Positions 1-6,950 of a stretch of DNA of 14,603 bases are shown here, one piece after another (the first letter of the stretch is position 1; each line of letters starts with the position of its first letter). The position numbers and the translations under genes are program-made. The notes under the pieces are model-generated. The model ran no database searches and was not told the DNA's origin. It saw nothing but the letters and a program-made list of their open reading frames with translations. This stretch comes from Legionella genomosp. 1 (lineage in GTDB: Bacteria > Pseudomonadota > Gammaproteobacteria > Legionellales > Legionellaceae), in contig CAMDMN010000024.1 of NCBI GenBank assembly GCA_945901965.1, positions 1 to 14,603 of the forward strand, read 5' to 3'.

Positions 1-72
1 CACTTTTCGACCATCAGAGCTACGATAAACGGTGTTATAAGCACCGAACCCTATTTCTTTCCACCTACTCAT
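1..72 (-). CDS. Start of a probable eukaryotic-like protein kinase (partial, runs off left edge)
   Basis: Reading leftwards from an ATG at 72, 24 codons are open to the window edge, with an in-frame stop (TAA, 81-79) just upstream. The visible residues contain IGFGAYNTVYRSSDGRKV. This matches the glycine-rich ATP-binding loop that opens protein kinase folds (hydrophobic-G-x-G-x-Y/F-x-x-V), placed right at the N terminus with no signal peptide. The catalytic lysine, HRD and DFG motifs would lie outside the window and cannot be checked. Legionellales often carry such kinases, and some are secreted effectors, but nothing here shows secretion. The ribosome binding site is weak. TTG at 75 is an alternative start. 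The call rests on one motif in 24 residues. Confidence 0.5.
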   Translation of the reverse strand, partial: MSRWKEIGFGAYNTVYRSSDGRKV

Positions 73-81
73 CAAATATTA

Positions 82-96
82 CCATTTATAAAATGG
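82..96. promoter_or_regulatory. Inverted repeat upstream of the kinase-like gene, possible operator
   Basis: CCATTT-ATA-AAATGG is a perfect 6-3-6 inverted repeat ending 9 nt upstream of the kinase-like start codon at 72. On the minus strand it directly follows TTGACG (102-97), which resembles a -35 box. A TATGAT/GATAAT -10-like stretch lies slightly further upstream. The repeat could be an operator or a hairpin in the leader. AT-rich palindromes of this size also arise by chance, so the functional reading is weak. Confidence 0.25.
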
Positions 97-195
97 CGTC
101 AAATTATCATAAATACTTACATAAATGCTAGCTATTTTTTTGTTAATTATTAAGTGGTTACGACAATATTGGGTGCACGCAAAACATTAATATAG

Positions 196-363
196 TGTAG
201 GTTGGGCCGTGGCCCAATGGCACTAGCCTAAGAGATTAAATATACAAAAATACGTCTTTGCGAGCGCATGCGAAGCAATCCAGCGACGTTTAAGGCCACT
301 AGATTGCTTCGCTACGCACGCTTTGACGGAACCAATTAGCTTAAGGTTTTGGCCCAACCTACA
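196..363. repeat. Composite palindromic element with 13-bp terminal inverted repeats (MITE-like)
   Basis: TGTAGGTTGGGCC at 196-208 recurs as its exact reverse complement at 351-363, bounding a 168-bp non-coding segment. The left end also folds on itself: TTGGGCC (202-208) and GGCCCAA (211-217) are separated by 2 nt. A second, longer palindrome sits inside at 253-328. No target-site duplication is evident in the flanks. Related 'TAGGTTGGG' and 'GCGAAGCAATC' palindromes are, as far as I recall, common dispersed intergenic repeats in proteobacteria, which suggests a non-autonomous mobile repeat or two nested ones. It separates the kinase-like gene from the 141-residue gene and could end transcription on either strand. 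It accounts for most of the gene-free stretch 73-368. Confidence 0.7.
253..328. repeat. Long imperfect hairpin nested in the composite element
   Basis: The left arm (253-283) contains GCGAAGCAATC. The right arm (299-328) contains its exact complement GATTGCTTCGC. Beyond this core the arms continue to pair imperfectly out to CGTC (253-256) and GACG (325-328), giving roughly 30-nt arms around a 15-nt loop. The core matches the widespread intergenic palindrome family whose consensus resembles GCGAGCG-n-GCGAAGCAATCC. This family link is recalled knowledge, not a search result. No open reading frame is present. Confidence 0.7.
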
Positions 364-368
364 AATAC

Positions 369-794
369 TTAAGGGGCAGATTTAGAACTAGATGCCTTAG
401 TTGCAAGTGATCCGCCATCTTCAAACATGACCGGATGGTGATCAAAAAAACTCACTCTATACGATAATGAAAGATCTGGTAATTTATAAATTTGAACAGA
501 TAAGTTACTGAACTTGCTTTGAAGTAACAAAAGATCAATCATGCCAGTTCTATCTGGAATAACTGAGTCTAATTCACTATGAGGATCAGCTTTCCAGGAT
601 CTACCATCAACATAACACATTGGATTCGCCCTTATATCAATATTGTATATACTGGCAATTTGGTTTAATAAAATATCCCTTTTAATTTTAAATACACCTT
701 CAGGTAAGTCAATATCTACGTTGCAATCAAGTAAAGACTCGTAACGGTGAGGCTCCCCACATAAAAAATCAAATTTTATTTTATGAATTGTCAT
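369..794 (-). CDS. Hypothetical protein, 141 residues, unrecognised
   Basis: I do not recognise this family. The start is placed at ATG 794 because AAGG (804-801) lies 6 nt upstream, an ideal ribosome-binding spacing. The TTG at 800 that would add two residues is too close to it. The protein is soluble-looking, with no signal peptide or membrane segment. It opens MTIHKIKFDFLCGEPHRYES and ends with a small-residue, Ser/Lys-rich tail (SLATKASSSKSAP). Two cysteines are visible (near residues 12 and 24). It lies 94 nt downstream of enhC on the same strand and just upstream of a palindromic repeat element, so it may have its own promoter or be a read-through cistron. A polar flexible C-terminal tail is compatible with a Dot/Icm-type secreted substrate, but this is speculation. 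Confidence 0.7.
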   Translation of the reverse strand: MTIHKIKFDFLCGEPHRYESLLDCNVDIDLPEGVFKIKRDILLNQIASIYNIDIRANPMCYVDGRSWKADPHSELDSVIPDRTGMIDLLLLQSKFSNLSVQIYKLPDLSLSYRVSFFDHHPVMFEDGGSLATKASSSKSAP

Positions 795-858
795 GATCAA
801 CCTTTTTTATAATAAGATGAAAGAGCTCTTAATTTAAATATGAAATTTCTGGATGATG

Positions 859-879
859 CTTCCCGAGGTTATGGGGAAG
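859..879 (-). terminator. Hairpin after enhC, possible weak terminator
   Basis: CTTCCC (859-864) and GGGAAG (874-879) form a perfect 6-bp stem with a 9-nt loop, starting 10 nt past the enhC stop codon in the minus-strand direction. No T-run follows on the minus strand, so it is not a classical intrinsic terminator. It may stabilise the 3' end or attenuate read-through into the 141-residue gene. A 10-bp palindrome, AAGAGCTCTT (821-830), lies further on. Confidence 0.3.
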
Positions 880-888
880 TTATATTAA

Positions 889-3800
889 TCACCCAAAAAT
901 ATCAGAAGCGGTTAATTGCTGATTCAATTGTTCATAGGCTCGTTTTGCTGGAGTATAATCAGGAAATTGAGTCAATAACTTACTAAGAATTAATCGTGAT
1001 GATCTTTCATCACCTAGATTCCACTCATTTAATGCATCCATATACATTAAATCAGCTGGCTTTTGCGCTAATCCTGGAGCACTTATTGGTAATGGTTCAA
1101 TAAAACTCGTACGAACTTGTGATTGTGCATCTAACCATTGCAACACTCGGCTTGCCTGTTGGTTACCATTTTCTTTGGCTAATTGCAGTAGTTTTTTACC
1201 TTCTTCTGGCATTTTTTTACCATCCATACCTTCATAAGCAAAAATGGCTAATTGATACTGAGCATATGCATTTCCAGTATCCGCTAATTCTTTATAATAT
1301 TCTTTTGCTTTCACAGTATTTTTAAGCGTGCCTAAGCCAAATTGATAAATACGGGCTAATGCAAGCTTAGCCTTTGCATCACCACAATCCGCTGACTTCT
1401 GGTAATATCGAATAGCTTCACTAAAATCTAGTTTAGTTGCAACACCAGTTTCAGATAAAAGCCCAAGTTGATATAAGGCATCTTTATTACCTAAATCAGC
1501 GGCCTTTTTATACCAATATAATGCTTGCTCTTGATCTGTTGATCCATCTAATCCATTAAAATAAATACCGGCCAGTTGCACCATAGAAGGACTTAACCCA
1601 TTATTAGCTGACTCTAAGTATTGATCTTTTGCTTTGGCAAAATCAACTGGTTGGCCCTTACCTTTATCAAAGATTAAGCCTAAATCAAATTGCCCGATAG
1701 AGTCATTAAGCTTTGCAGCAATATTATAACTTAGCTGAGCTTGCTTATAATCATCATCGACTGTCTCATATATAAATCCAAGGGCTACTGCTGCTGGAGC
1801 ATAACTAGATTGTGCGGAGCTATACCATTTTTTTGCTAAGATATAATCAGGTTTAGTTCCAACAAGTCCTAATTGATATAAATTACCAAGTAAGTATTGT
1901 GCTTGTGCTTGGCCTTGTGTGGCTGCATCTGTATACCAGATTTCAGCATCAGCTAAAGAAACATCTCCACCTAAACCTTTTTCAAACATAAATCCTAATT
2001 TAAGCTCAGCATCCTTATCGCCCTTTGCAGCAAAATGATTATATATATCACGTGCCTGATTCATTTGTTTATCATCTTTTCCAATGGATAAATAATAATC
2101 TGCCAATAACAAACCTGCTTTGCTATTACCTAACTCTAGTGCCTTATTAAGCTCATTTAAGAAATCTTCACCTGATTGTTGCTTCATAACGGCAAGATTA
2201 AGATTTGCATATGAAAATTGTGCATCAGCTGCAGTTTGCAATAGCTCTTTACCTTTGGTTTGATCTTTAGATACTCCAATACCTTGACTATAATAAGTAC
2301 CTAAAATAAATGCAGTTACTGGATTTGCTGACAGATGTTGATACCAATAAATAGCGTCATTTTGATTTTGATCTACCCCAATACCTCGATCATACATAAG
2401 CCCTAATAAAAGAGCTGCAGCAGAATTTCCTGCATCAGCCTCCTTCTTAGCTACTTCGAATGCTTTGGAATTTTTATCTTTATTTGCATCCATTGCATTA
2501 AAAAATGCTAATGGGACAGCGGCTTCAGCTACTCCAGATTTAAATGCTCCTAGATAAAGACTTTTGAGCATTTTTTCACGTTGTTGAATAGCTGCGACTG
2601 TTAATTCTTCTTTTTTCTCACGGGATAACATTTCTGCTAAGCGATACTGTGCTAAACCATAATCATTAGCTGCTGCAAGATCATACATCACGATAGCTTG
2701 ATCATGATCAGGCTTAATAACAACACCTCCTGATGCATCTAAATAACCTAATTCAGAAATGAGCGCTAACGTATATTGTGCAAAATCATTTCCTTTAAAA
2801 GCGGCATCTCTTAATAAGCTAATTGCTTTTTCATAATCAGCTGGGATACCTTTGCCCTCAAGATATAACATCCCTAAATTATATTCTGCTCGTAAATCTT
2901 GCTGATCAGTTGCTAATTGATATTGTTTAATAGCTTCTTGCACATTTTTAGCAACACCTTTACCTTCATCATATATTTGTCCAAGGGTAAACTGTGCGGT
3001 GTAATCTCCTAAAACTGCGCGCTGTTCTAGGTGCTTCAAGAAATCTTCGTTATTTAAATTCGCTGGATTTTGGGCTATAGGATAGCGTGGAAAAGATGAA
3101 GAATTAGATTGTGTAGATGTACTTGATAAAGAAGTTGCTAATGCATTATAAAATTCACTAATAGGAATTTGGTTAGGATTCGTCATTTCGAATTTTGGTT
3201 TATACAATGAATCCCGTGTGATTATATCCATTCTAGGTGCTTGATTATAAGTATTTTCTTTTAAAGCATCTTTATTTGACCAATCATTAAAAATACCTTT
3301 TAATTTATAGCCAGATGCAGCTATTGTGCTAAATTTACCATTAGATAGCCATGAAGCTGCAGCTTCTTCTGAAGCGATTGGATTATCTTTAGCTGATATT
3401 GCGGCTTTTTGCTGCCATTCTTTCGCCAAATTTTCATTAATATCGATTCCTTTACCATTCTTATACATTTGTGCTACTGCAAGTTGCGCTTCAGATGAGC
3501 CATTTTGAGCAGCTTTCATCATCCACACAAAACCCAAGTTAGGGTTAAATAATGGACCTTTTTCTTGAGTATATAATCGTGACAAAGCCATTTCTGCTGG
3601 AATGTAGTGCGATATAGCTGCTTTTGTATACCATTCTTTTGCCTGCTGAATATCATTTTTCTTAGATGCTAATTCACCCTTATAAAATAAAGCAGGTAAA
3701 TAACCGGTAGCGACAGACGCTGATATTAATTGATTTGCTTTTTCCTCATCTTTAGGGACGACACCACCATCAGTATACATTTTTCCAAGTCGCAATAAAG

Positions 3801-4380
3801 CTGCTGAATTATTATGTGCTACCGCTTTATTTAACCATAATAATCCTAATTTTTTATTGGAATCATGACGGCTATCAAGAAAATTTTCAGCCAATGTAGT
3901 CTCAGCAATACTATTTCCAGTTTTTGCAGCTGCTATATAATAATTACGGGCTAAGTCTTGATTTTTTTTAGTACCAACCCCAAATAAATAAGCTGCGGCG
4001 CAATACATTTGTGCTTTAGTATCATCAGGATTAGTTGCCGCTTTTTTATACCAATATAAGGCTTGCTCAGGATTTTTTTCTTGATTTAAAGAATAAGCGG
4101 CTAGTAGATGTTGTGCTGGAGAATATCCCTTTTGTGCGGCTTCCTTAAAATGGCTTAGAGCTGCTGTGGTATTTCTTAATTCACCATATCCATATAAATA
4201 CATGCGTCCCATGTAATATTCAACAACCGGATCTTTTTCTTGGTTATTCAATAATGAAACCGCGGCTTTTACATAATTCCCTTGACGATAATCCATCAAG
4301 GTATCGTTGGAAGATGCTGCACTAGAGCTTGTACTAGCAATAACACAAATCCATGGCAATAGGCCGCTTTTCAATTTCAT
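889..4380 (-). CDS. enhC: EnhC: large exported Sel1-repeat protein
   Basis: A 1163-residue protein made almost wholly of Sel1-like (TPR-type) repeats of about 36 residues, with the recurring pattern A-x-x-x-L-G-x-x-Y-x-x-G-x-G ... A-x-x-W-Y-x-x-A-A. I count about 25 by eye: eight in a first block (about residues 40-345) and about seventeen in a second (450-1090). Between them is a non-repeat, partly Ser-rich linker. A proline-containing segment and a TPR-like tail (1092-1163) close the protein. Residues 1-24 form a signal peptide (K2/K4, then a hydrophobic core, then SSSAASS). ATG 4380 is chosen over an in-frame GTG at 4389 because AAGAGG (4394-4389) is 8 nt upstream of the ATG and overlaps the GTG. 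In Legionella, EnhC (about 1200 residues) is periplasmic, aids entry and intracellular growth, and is reported to inhibit the lytic transglycosylase Slt. Third gene of the enh operon. The assignment rests on size, repeats and gene order. Confidence 0.9.
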   Translation of the reverse strand: MKLKSGLLPWICVIASTSSSAASSNDTLMDYRQGNYVKAAVSLLNNQEKDPVVEYYMGRMYLYGYGELRNTTAALSHFKEAAQKGYSPAQHLLAAYSLNQEKNPEQALYWYKKAATNPDDTKAQMYCAAAYLFGVGTKKNQDLARNYYIAAAKTGNSIAETTLAENFLDSRHDSNKKLGLLWLNKAVAHNNSAALLRLGKMYTDGGVVPKDEEKANQLISASVATGYLPALFYKGELASKKNDIQQAKEWYTKAAISHYIPAEMALSRLYTQEKGPLFNPNLGFVWMMKAAQNGSSEAQLAVAQMYKNGKGIDINENLAKEWQQKAAISAKDNPIASEEAAASWLSNGKFSTIAASGYKLKGIFNDWSNKDALKENTYNQAPRMDIITRDSLYKPKFEMTNPNQIPISEFYNALATSLSSTSTQSNSSSFPRYPIAQNPANLNNEDFLKHLEQRAVLGDYTAQFTLGQIYDEGKGVAKNVQEAIKQYQLATDQQDLRAEYNLGMLYLEGKGIPADYEKAISLLRDAAFKGNDFAQYTLALISELGYLDASGGVVIKPDHDQAIVMYDLAAANDYGLAQYRLAEMLSREKKEELTVAAIQQREKMLKSLYLGAFKSGVAEAAVPLAFFNAMDANKDKNSKAFEVAKKEADAGNSAAALLLGLMYDRGIGVDQNQNDAIYWYQHLSANPVTAFILGTYYSQGIGVSKDQTKGKELLQTAADAQFSYANLNLAVMKQQSGEDFLNELNKALELGNSKAGLLLADYYLSIGKDDKQMNQARDIYNHFAAKGDKDAELKLGFMFEKGLGGDVSLADAEIWYTDAATQGQAQAQYLLGNLYQLGLVGTKPDYILAKKWYSSAQSSYAPAAVALGFIYETVDDDYKQAQLSYNIAAKLNDSIGQFDLGLIFDKGKGQPVDFAKAKDQYLESANNGLSPSMVQLAGIYFNGLDGSTDQEQALYWYKKAADLGNKDALYQLGLLSETGVATKLDFSEAIRYYQKSADCGDAKAKLALARIYQFGLGTLKNTVKAKEYYKELADTGNAYAQYQLAIFAYEGMDGKKMPEEGKKLLQLAKENGNQQASRVLQWLDAQSQVRTSFIEPLPISAPGLAQKPADLMYMDALNEWNLGDERSSRLILSKLLTQFPDYTPAKRAYEQLNQQLTASDIFG

Positions 4381-4405
4381 GGTGTTCACCTCTTATAATT
4401 TTTAT

Positions 4406-4969
4406 TTATCGTGGAATAATTCCATAATGTAGCACTTCATTAACGGCGCCACCGCTAGTATTAGACTTTACTAACCAATAATTACCTTTATTATTTAAAC
4501 CATATTTAACTCTAGCATATTCACAAACTTTTATGCTCTGTTCACAATCAACTATTTTGCCATAATTTGATTTTGCATCAGCAATAGAACATATATATTT
4601 AAGATCATTTTCGCTAGTTGATAAAACAGCCCATTGTCTTGGCTTAATTTCATGATTTAAATATAAAGAGCGTGAGCTATTATCTTTTAACATTTGATAT
4701 AATTTAACAGGTTCAGATAATGAATTAAAAATAAAATAAAGAGACTGTTTTTCTCCTGTTTCTTCAGGTTGTAATTCAAGAATTTTCAATTGAAAACGAT
4801 AACCTACATCACGACAACCCAAAGGCCGCTTCTCAGCCGCCTTTTGTAATTTATCTTCAGCCTTAACTACTTTATCCGTAGATTTTTGTGCAGCAATCGA
4901 TACATTTGTCTGCATAAATAACACCATAATTAAAGCTGTACCGCTTAAATTTATTATTTTAGCGTTCAT
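4406..4969 (-). CDS. enhB: EnhB: small exported enhanced-entry protein
   Basis: A 187-residue protein with a clear signal peptide: a hydrophobic stretch at residues 9-26 followed by a signal peptidase I-like site, SIA-AQ. After a charged Lys-rich segment (about 29-50) comes a compact domain with four cysteines (52, 127, 142, 149), which could form two disulfides in the periplasm. No catalytic motif is visible. Its start codon overlaps the enhA stop as ATGA (4969-4966), so its translation is probably coupled to enhA. enhC starts 25 nt after its stop. I identify it mainly from its place between an L,D-transpeptidase-like gene and a giant Sel1-repeat gene, which matches enhABC of Legionella and Coxiella. 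Its molecular role is not established as far as I know. Confidence 0.8.
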   Translation of the reverse strand: MNAKIINLSGTALIMVLFMQTNVSIAAQKSTDKVVKAEDKLQKAAEKRPLGCRDVGYRFQLKILELQPEETGEKQSLYFIFNSLSEPVKLYQMLKDNSSRSLYLNHEIKPRQWAVLSTSENDLKYICSIADAKSNYGKIVDCEQSIKVCEYARVKYGLNNKGNYWLVKSNTSGGAVNEVLHYGIIPR

Positions 4970-5817
4970 TGTATTCTCTCAGATGGAGTTGCAGGGAAAT
5001 TACTATCAGGATTTACCCAAGCTGTGTTTGTTGACTTAGATCTTTTGGTAATCTTTGCAGATCCAAGTTGAGATGGGCTCAATGGCTTGCCTGAATAGGT
5101 TATGGGTCGAACAATTACTTTCGTTCCCATAAAATTATTACTAGCATTAGAAGCGTCAACCCATTGTTCATTAAGCCATTTTGCATCCCTTACAAACATG
5201 CGTACACAACCATGACTTGCACGATATCCTGGTATATCAGGTGATCCATGTAATGCTAAACCTTTATGAAAGTACATACAGTAAGGCATTTTTGCCCCAC
5301 CTTTACCAACAGGGAATATATTAGATTTGCAACGTTCATTTTCCTTACTAAAAACTTGGAAAATCCCCGTCATTGTTCTACATGTTGGGCTGCTATTATC
5401 AGAACATCGATCACTACCCGATGAAATTGGACCCCATTTAACTAAATTACCATGCTGATCATATGCTCCCCACGCCAATTTATCTTGATCAACAATAATT
5501 TGCTTTTGATTTTCATCAGCAATTTGTAAAGGAAATGGTGATAGATCAAAAATAGTTACATGGGCTAAATCTTTAGGTACAACAATTTGTTTACCTGTCG
5601 ACAATGAATTATAAGTTCTATTTACGCGCTGTACCAAATCACGCTGCCCTTCATCAGGAAATAACTTCTCCCACGACTGCCCACTACCTACCTTCACGCA
5701 TTCATACTGTGGATAGTCACATAAGCCTAATCCATAATAAACAGGCTTATCATCTAAATTAGAGGATTTTGCTATTAAAGGGAAACAACACACAATTATT
5801 ATTATTATTTTTTTCAT
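4966..5817 (-). CDS. enhA: EnhA: exported L,D-transpeptidase (YkuD) family protein with LysM-like region
   Basis: A 283-residue protein. The C-terminal half holds the YkuD active-site signature: H190 in LHGSPDIPG, then S201-H202-G203-C204-V-R206, with C204 the expected catalytic cysteine. This family cross-links peptidoglycan stem peptides or attaches proteins to them; in the Enh group the reaction is untested here. Residues 38-81 (VGSGQSWEKLF ... RVNR ... G-x-x-I-x-VP) look like a divergent LysM-type wall-binding module. A further eight cysteines outside the signal segment and active site hint at disulfides. ATG 5817 is preferred over the upstream in-frame ATG at 5862 because it yields a typical signal peptide (MKK followed by Ile-rich core) and has GGA 7 nt upstream. 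First gene of the enh operon, overlapping enhB by 4 nt. No convincing promoter was found; a perfect TATAAT lies at 5993-5998 without a good -35. Confidence 0.88.
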   Translation of the reverse strand: MKKIIIIIVCCFPLIAKSSNLDDKPVYYGLGLCDYPQYECVKVGSGQSWEKLFPDEGQRDLVQRVNRTYNSLSTGKQIVVPKDLAHVTIFDLSPFPLQIADENQKQIIVDQDKLAWGAYDQHGNLVKWGPISSGSDRCSDNSSPTCRTMTGIFQVFSKENERCKSNIFPVGKGGAKMPYCMYFHKGLALHGSPDIPGYRASHGCVRMFVRDAKWLNEQWVDASNASNNFMGTKVIVRPITYSGKPLSPSQLGSAKITKRSKSTNTAWVNPDSNFPATPSERIQ

Positions 5818-6029
5818 ATTGATATCCAAATTAATTAATCCTTTAGGAAGCAAGATGCACATTTATATTTTTTAATAAAAATATATTAATACATCCTGCC
5901 CTCTTTCATTGTGTCGGTCACATTTAAAAAAAGTTTAGTAATTTTTTATAAATTTATTTTTTAGCTCCCAAATACGCAATCCCGAGTGCAACATTATAGC
6001 GCCACATTAGTTCAAAACTAGCCCTTAAT
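5818..6029. other. Gap between the toxin-antitoxin pair and enhA, likely promoter region
   Basis: This 212-bp stretch is very AT-rich and carries no credible gene. On the minus strand it contains a perfect -10-like TATAAT (5998-5993), 176 nt upstream of the enhA start, but no good -35 box at the right distance. A small inverted repeat (TAGTT-CAA-AACTA, 6008-6020) lies just past the antitoxin stop. It could be a short 3' hairpin for the toxin-antitoxin transcript. The enh operon promoter is probably somewhere here, but I cannot place it. Confidence 0.3.
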
Positions 6030-6320
6030 TTATTTCCGAACGACCTGTAAATGTTTTTCTCGCTTTCTTTTTTCATTACGTACATGGTGTGTTAATACTT
6101 GTCGTATATAGGGCTGGTAGCCTAATCCATCTTCTCCAGCTAGATCTTTAAGATCGTCAATTAAGCTCTTTTGTAATCGTATAGAGATAACTTGGAGTCC
6201 TAAATTATCATCCACCAATTTTTCGTGCTCGGGAGATGCTTTGCGCACAAACGATTCTGTGGCACCCAATTCACGTTTTTCCCATGCGTCCTCTGAATGA
6301 ATTTTATGCGTATCTTTCAT
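6030..6320 (-). CDS. BrnA-like / CopG-type antitoxin
   Basis: A 96-residue protein with a ribbon-helix-helix DNA-binding domain at about residues 43-80: a beta strand (VISIRLQ), a first helix (SLIDDLKDLAGED), a turn (GLGYQ) and a second helix (PYIRQVLTHHVRNE). A basic tail follows. The N-terminal part (AWEKRELGATESFVRKASPE) resembles the toxin-binding segment of BrnA-type antitoxins. GAGGT lies 8 nt before its ATG. It overlaps the end of the upstream toxin gene by 17 nt, as expected for a co-expressed pair with toxin first and antitoxin second, the brnTA order. It probably neutralises the toxin and represses the operon. Family assignment is from motif memory. Confidence 0.8.
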   Translation of the reverse strand: MKDTHKIHSEDAWEKRELGATESFVRKASPEHEKLVDDNLGLQVISIRLQKSLIDDLKDLAGEDGLGYQPYIRQVLTHHVRNEKRKREKHLQVVRK

Positions 6321-6597
6321 AAATATTTACCTCATTATCATTAGGTGTATAAGCCGTTTTTATTTCATAGGTGCCATTTGACAGCTCTATGAATACTATT
6401 TTAAGTAACCGATCATGATCAGTCTCAGCAATAAACCAGAGCGTCGGAGGATTGGTTTTATGATCAACCCGTGTATCTTCTAGAAATCCCTTCGTTCTGT
6501 TAAAAAAGCACTCAAAAACTTCTGCTGGTGTAACTTGGTGCTTTTTTTCTAGCTTTTCAGCGATCCGCTTACTTATTTTAAAATTATCATTTAACAT
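6304..6597 (-). CDS. BrnT-like toxin of a type II toxin-antitoxin pair
   Basis: A 97-residue protein starting at ATG 6597, with AAAGGA (6614-6609) 11 nt upstream. A longer in-frame reading to 6630 would run through the palindrome and its ribosome binding site and is rejected. The pattern ISKRIAEKL ... HQVTPAEVFECF ... DTR-x-x-H-x-T-NPPT-x-WFIAETD ... LKIVFI ... IKTAYTP matches small proteins often labelled 'ADP-ribosyl-(dinitrogen reductase) hydrolase'. I regard that label as misleading: these genes sit beside CopG/BrnA antitoxins and look like a BrnT-related RNase-fold toxin family. Key residues may include the conserved H, D, R and E of the DTR-x-x-H and E-T-D segments, but this is inferred. 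The gene precedes and overlaps the antitoxin. Confidence 0.75.
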   Translation of the reverse strand: MLNDNFKISKRIAEKLEKKHQVTPAEVFECFFNRTKGFLEDTRVDHKTNPPTLWFIAETDHDRLLKIVFIELSNGTYEIKTAYTPNDNEVNIYERYA

Positions 6598-6610
6598 CTT
6601 AATTGTAGTC

Positions 6611-6627
6611 CTTTGTATATACAAAAG
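6611..6627. promoter_or_regulatory. Palindromic probable operator of the toxin-antitoxin operon
   Basis: TTTGTATATACAAA (6612-6625) is a perfect 14-bp palindrome that partly overlaps the toxin gene's ribosome binding site and lies 14 nt before its start codon. Ribbon-helix-helix antitoxins such as BrnA bind short palindromes of this kind and repress their own operon. The -10-like TATATA inside the palindrome fits such a role. The -35 is not convincing, so the promoter position is uncertain. Confidence 0.5.
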
Positions 6628-6860
6628 CAATATTTTTTACTTTGGTTATGCTGTTGCTTCGTTCTATTCATTGATCTTATTGGTTAATTTTTCTATCTAA
6701 AGTACATGTGCTCTATAAAGTAAATTTTACGTTTATGGTCTCAGTCTAAGAATCGCTTTGCCGATAATATAAATAATTTAGGCCACTAAAATATTATTTC
6801 CAAAGTGGAGTTTTATACTTTTAGATTAGCATCTACCGAAGCTAAAACAGGTATAGTTAA

Positions 6861-6938
6861 GACGAGGGATCTCCGAAATTGGAACCATGCAACATTCAGG
6901 GGATCCTTCACGCAAAAAACACGCGCTCTGGATGACGT
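6861..6938. repeat. Degenerate intergenic palindromic repeat downstream of the RND pump gene
   Basis: On the minus strand this starts GTCATCC-AGAGCGCG, passes GAAGGATCCCC and ends GGAGATCCCTCGTC. The GGATC and GATCC parts are inverted with respect to each other around a central loop of about 30 nt, and the flanks pair imperfectly. The pattern resembles the common dispersed repeat with a consensus like GTCATCCTGAGCG-n-GAAGGATC, as I recall it from many bacterial genomes. It begins 12 nt past the pump gene stop and may serve as its transcript end. The copy is eroded on one side. Confidence 0.5.
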
Positions 6939-6950
6939 ACATTAATTTAG

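Larger units (their letters stand above)
6598..6950. other. Gene-free region between the RND operon and the toxin-antitoxin pair
   Basis: This 353-bp stretch has no credible reading frame. It holds the toxin-antitoxin operator at its left end and a degenerate intergenic repeat at its right (6861-6938). In the middle are short inverted repeats without T-tracts: CCACT/AGTGG (6783-6787 and 6803-6807) and TTTTAG/CTAAAA (about 6819-6847). No clear intrinsic terminator for the RND operon is visible. Confidence 0.5.

Noticed and set aside
196..363. CRISPR array or riboswitch
   Set aside because: There are no regularly spaced direct repeats with unique spacers and no known aptamer pattern; inverted repeats explain the structure.
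5793..5817. Lipoprotein signal in EnhA (IIVCC)
   Set aside because: The residue before the cysteine is valine rather than G, A or S, so the lipobox is not satisfied; a signal peptidase I type signal is more likely.
6574..6614. TTGCTT-17-TACAAT-like promoter overlapping the toxin start region
   Set aside because: It would place the transcript start inside or after the ribosome binding site, which is otherwise well spaced for the ATG at 6597.
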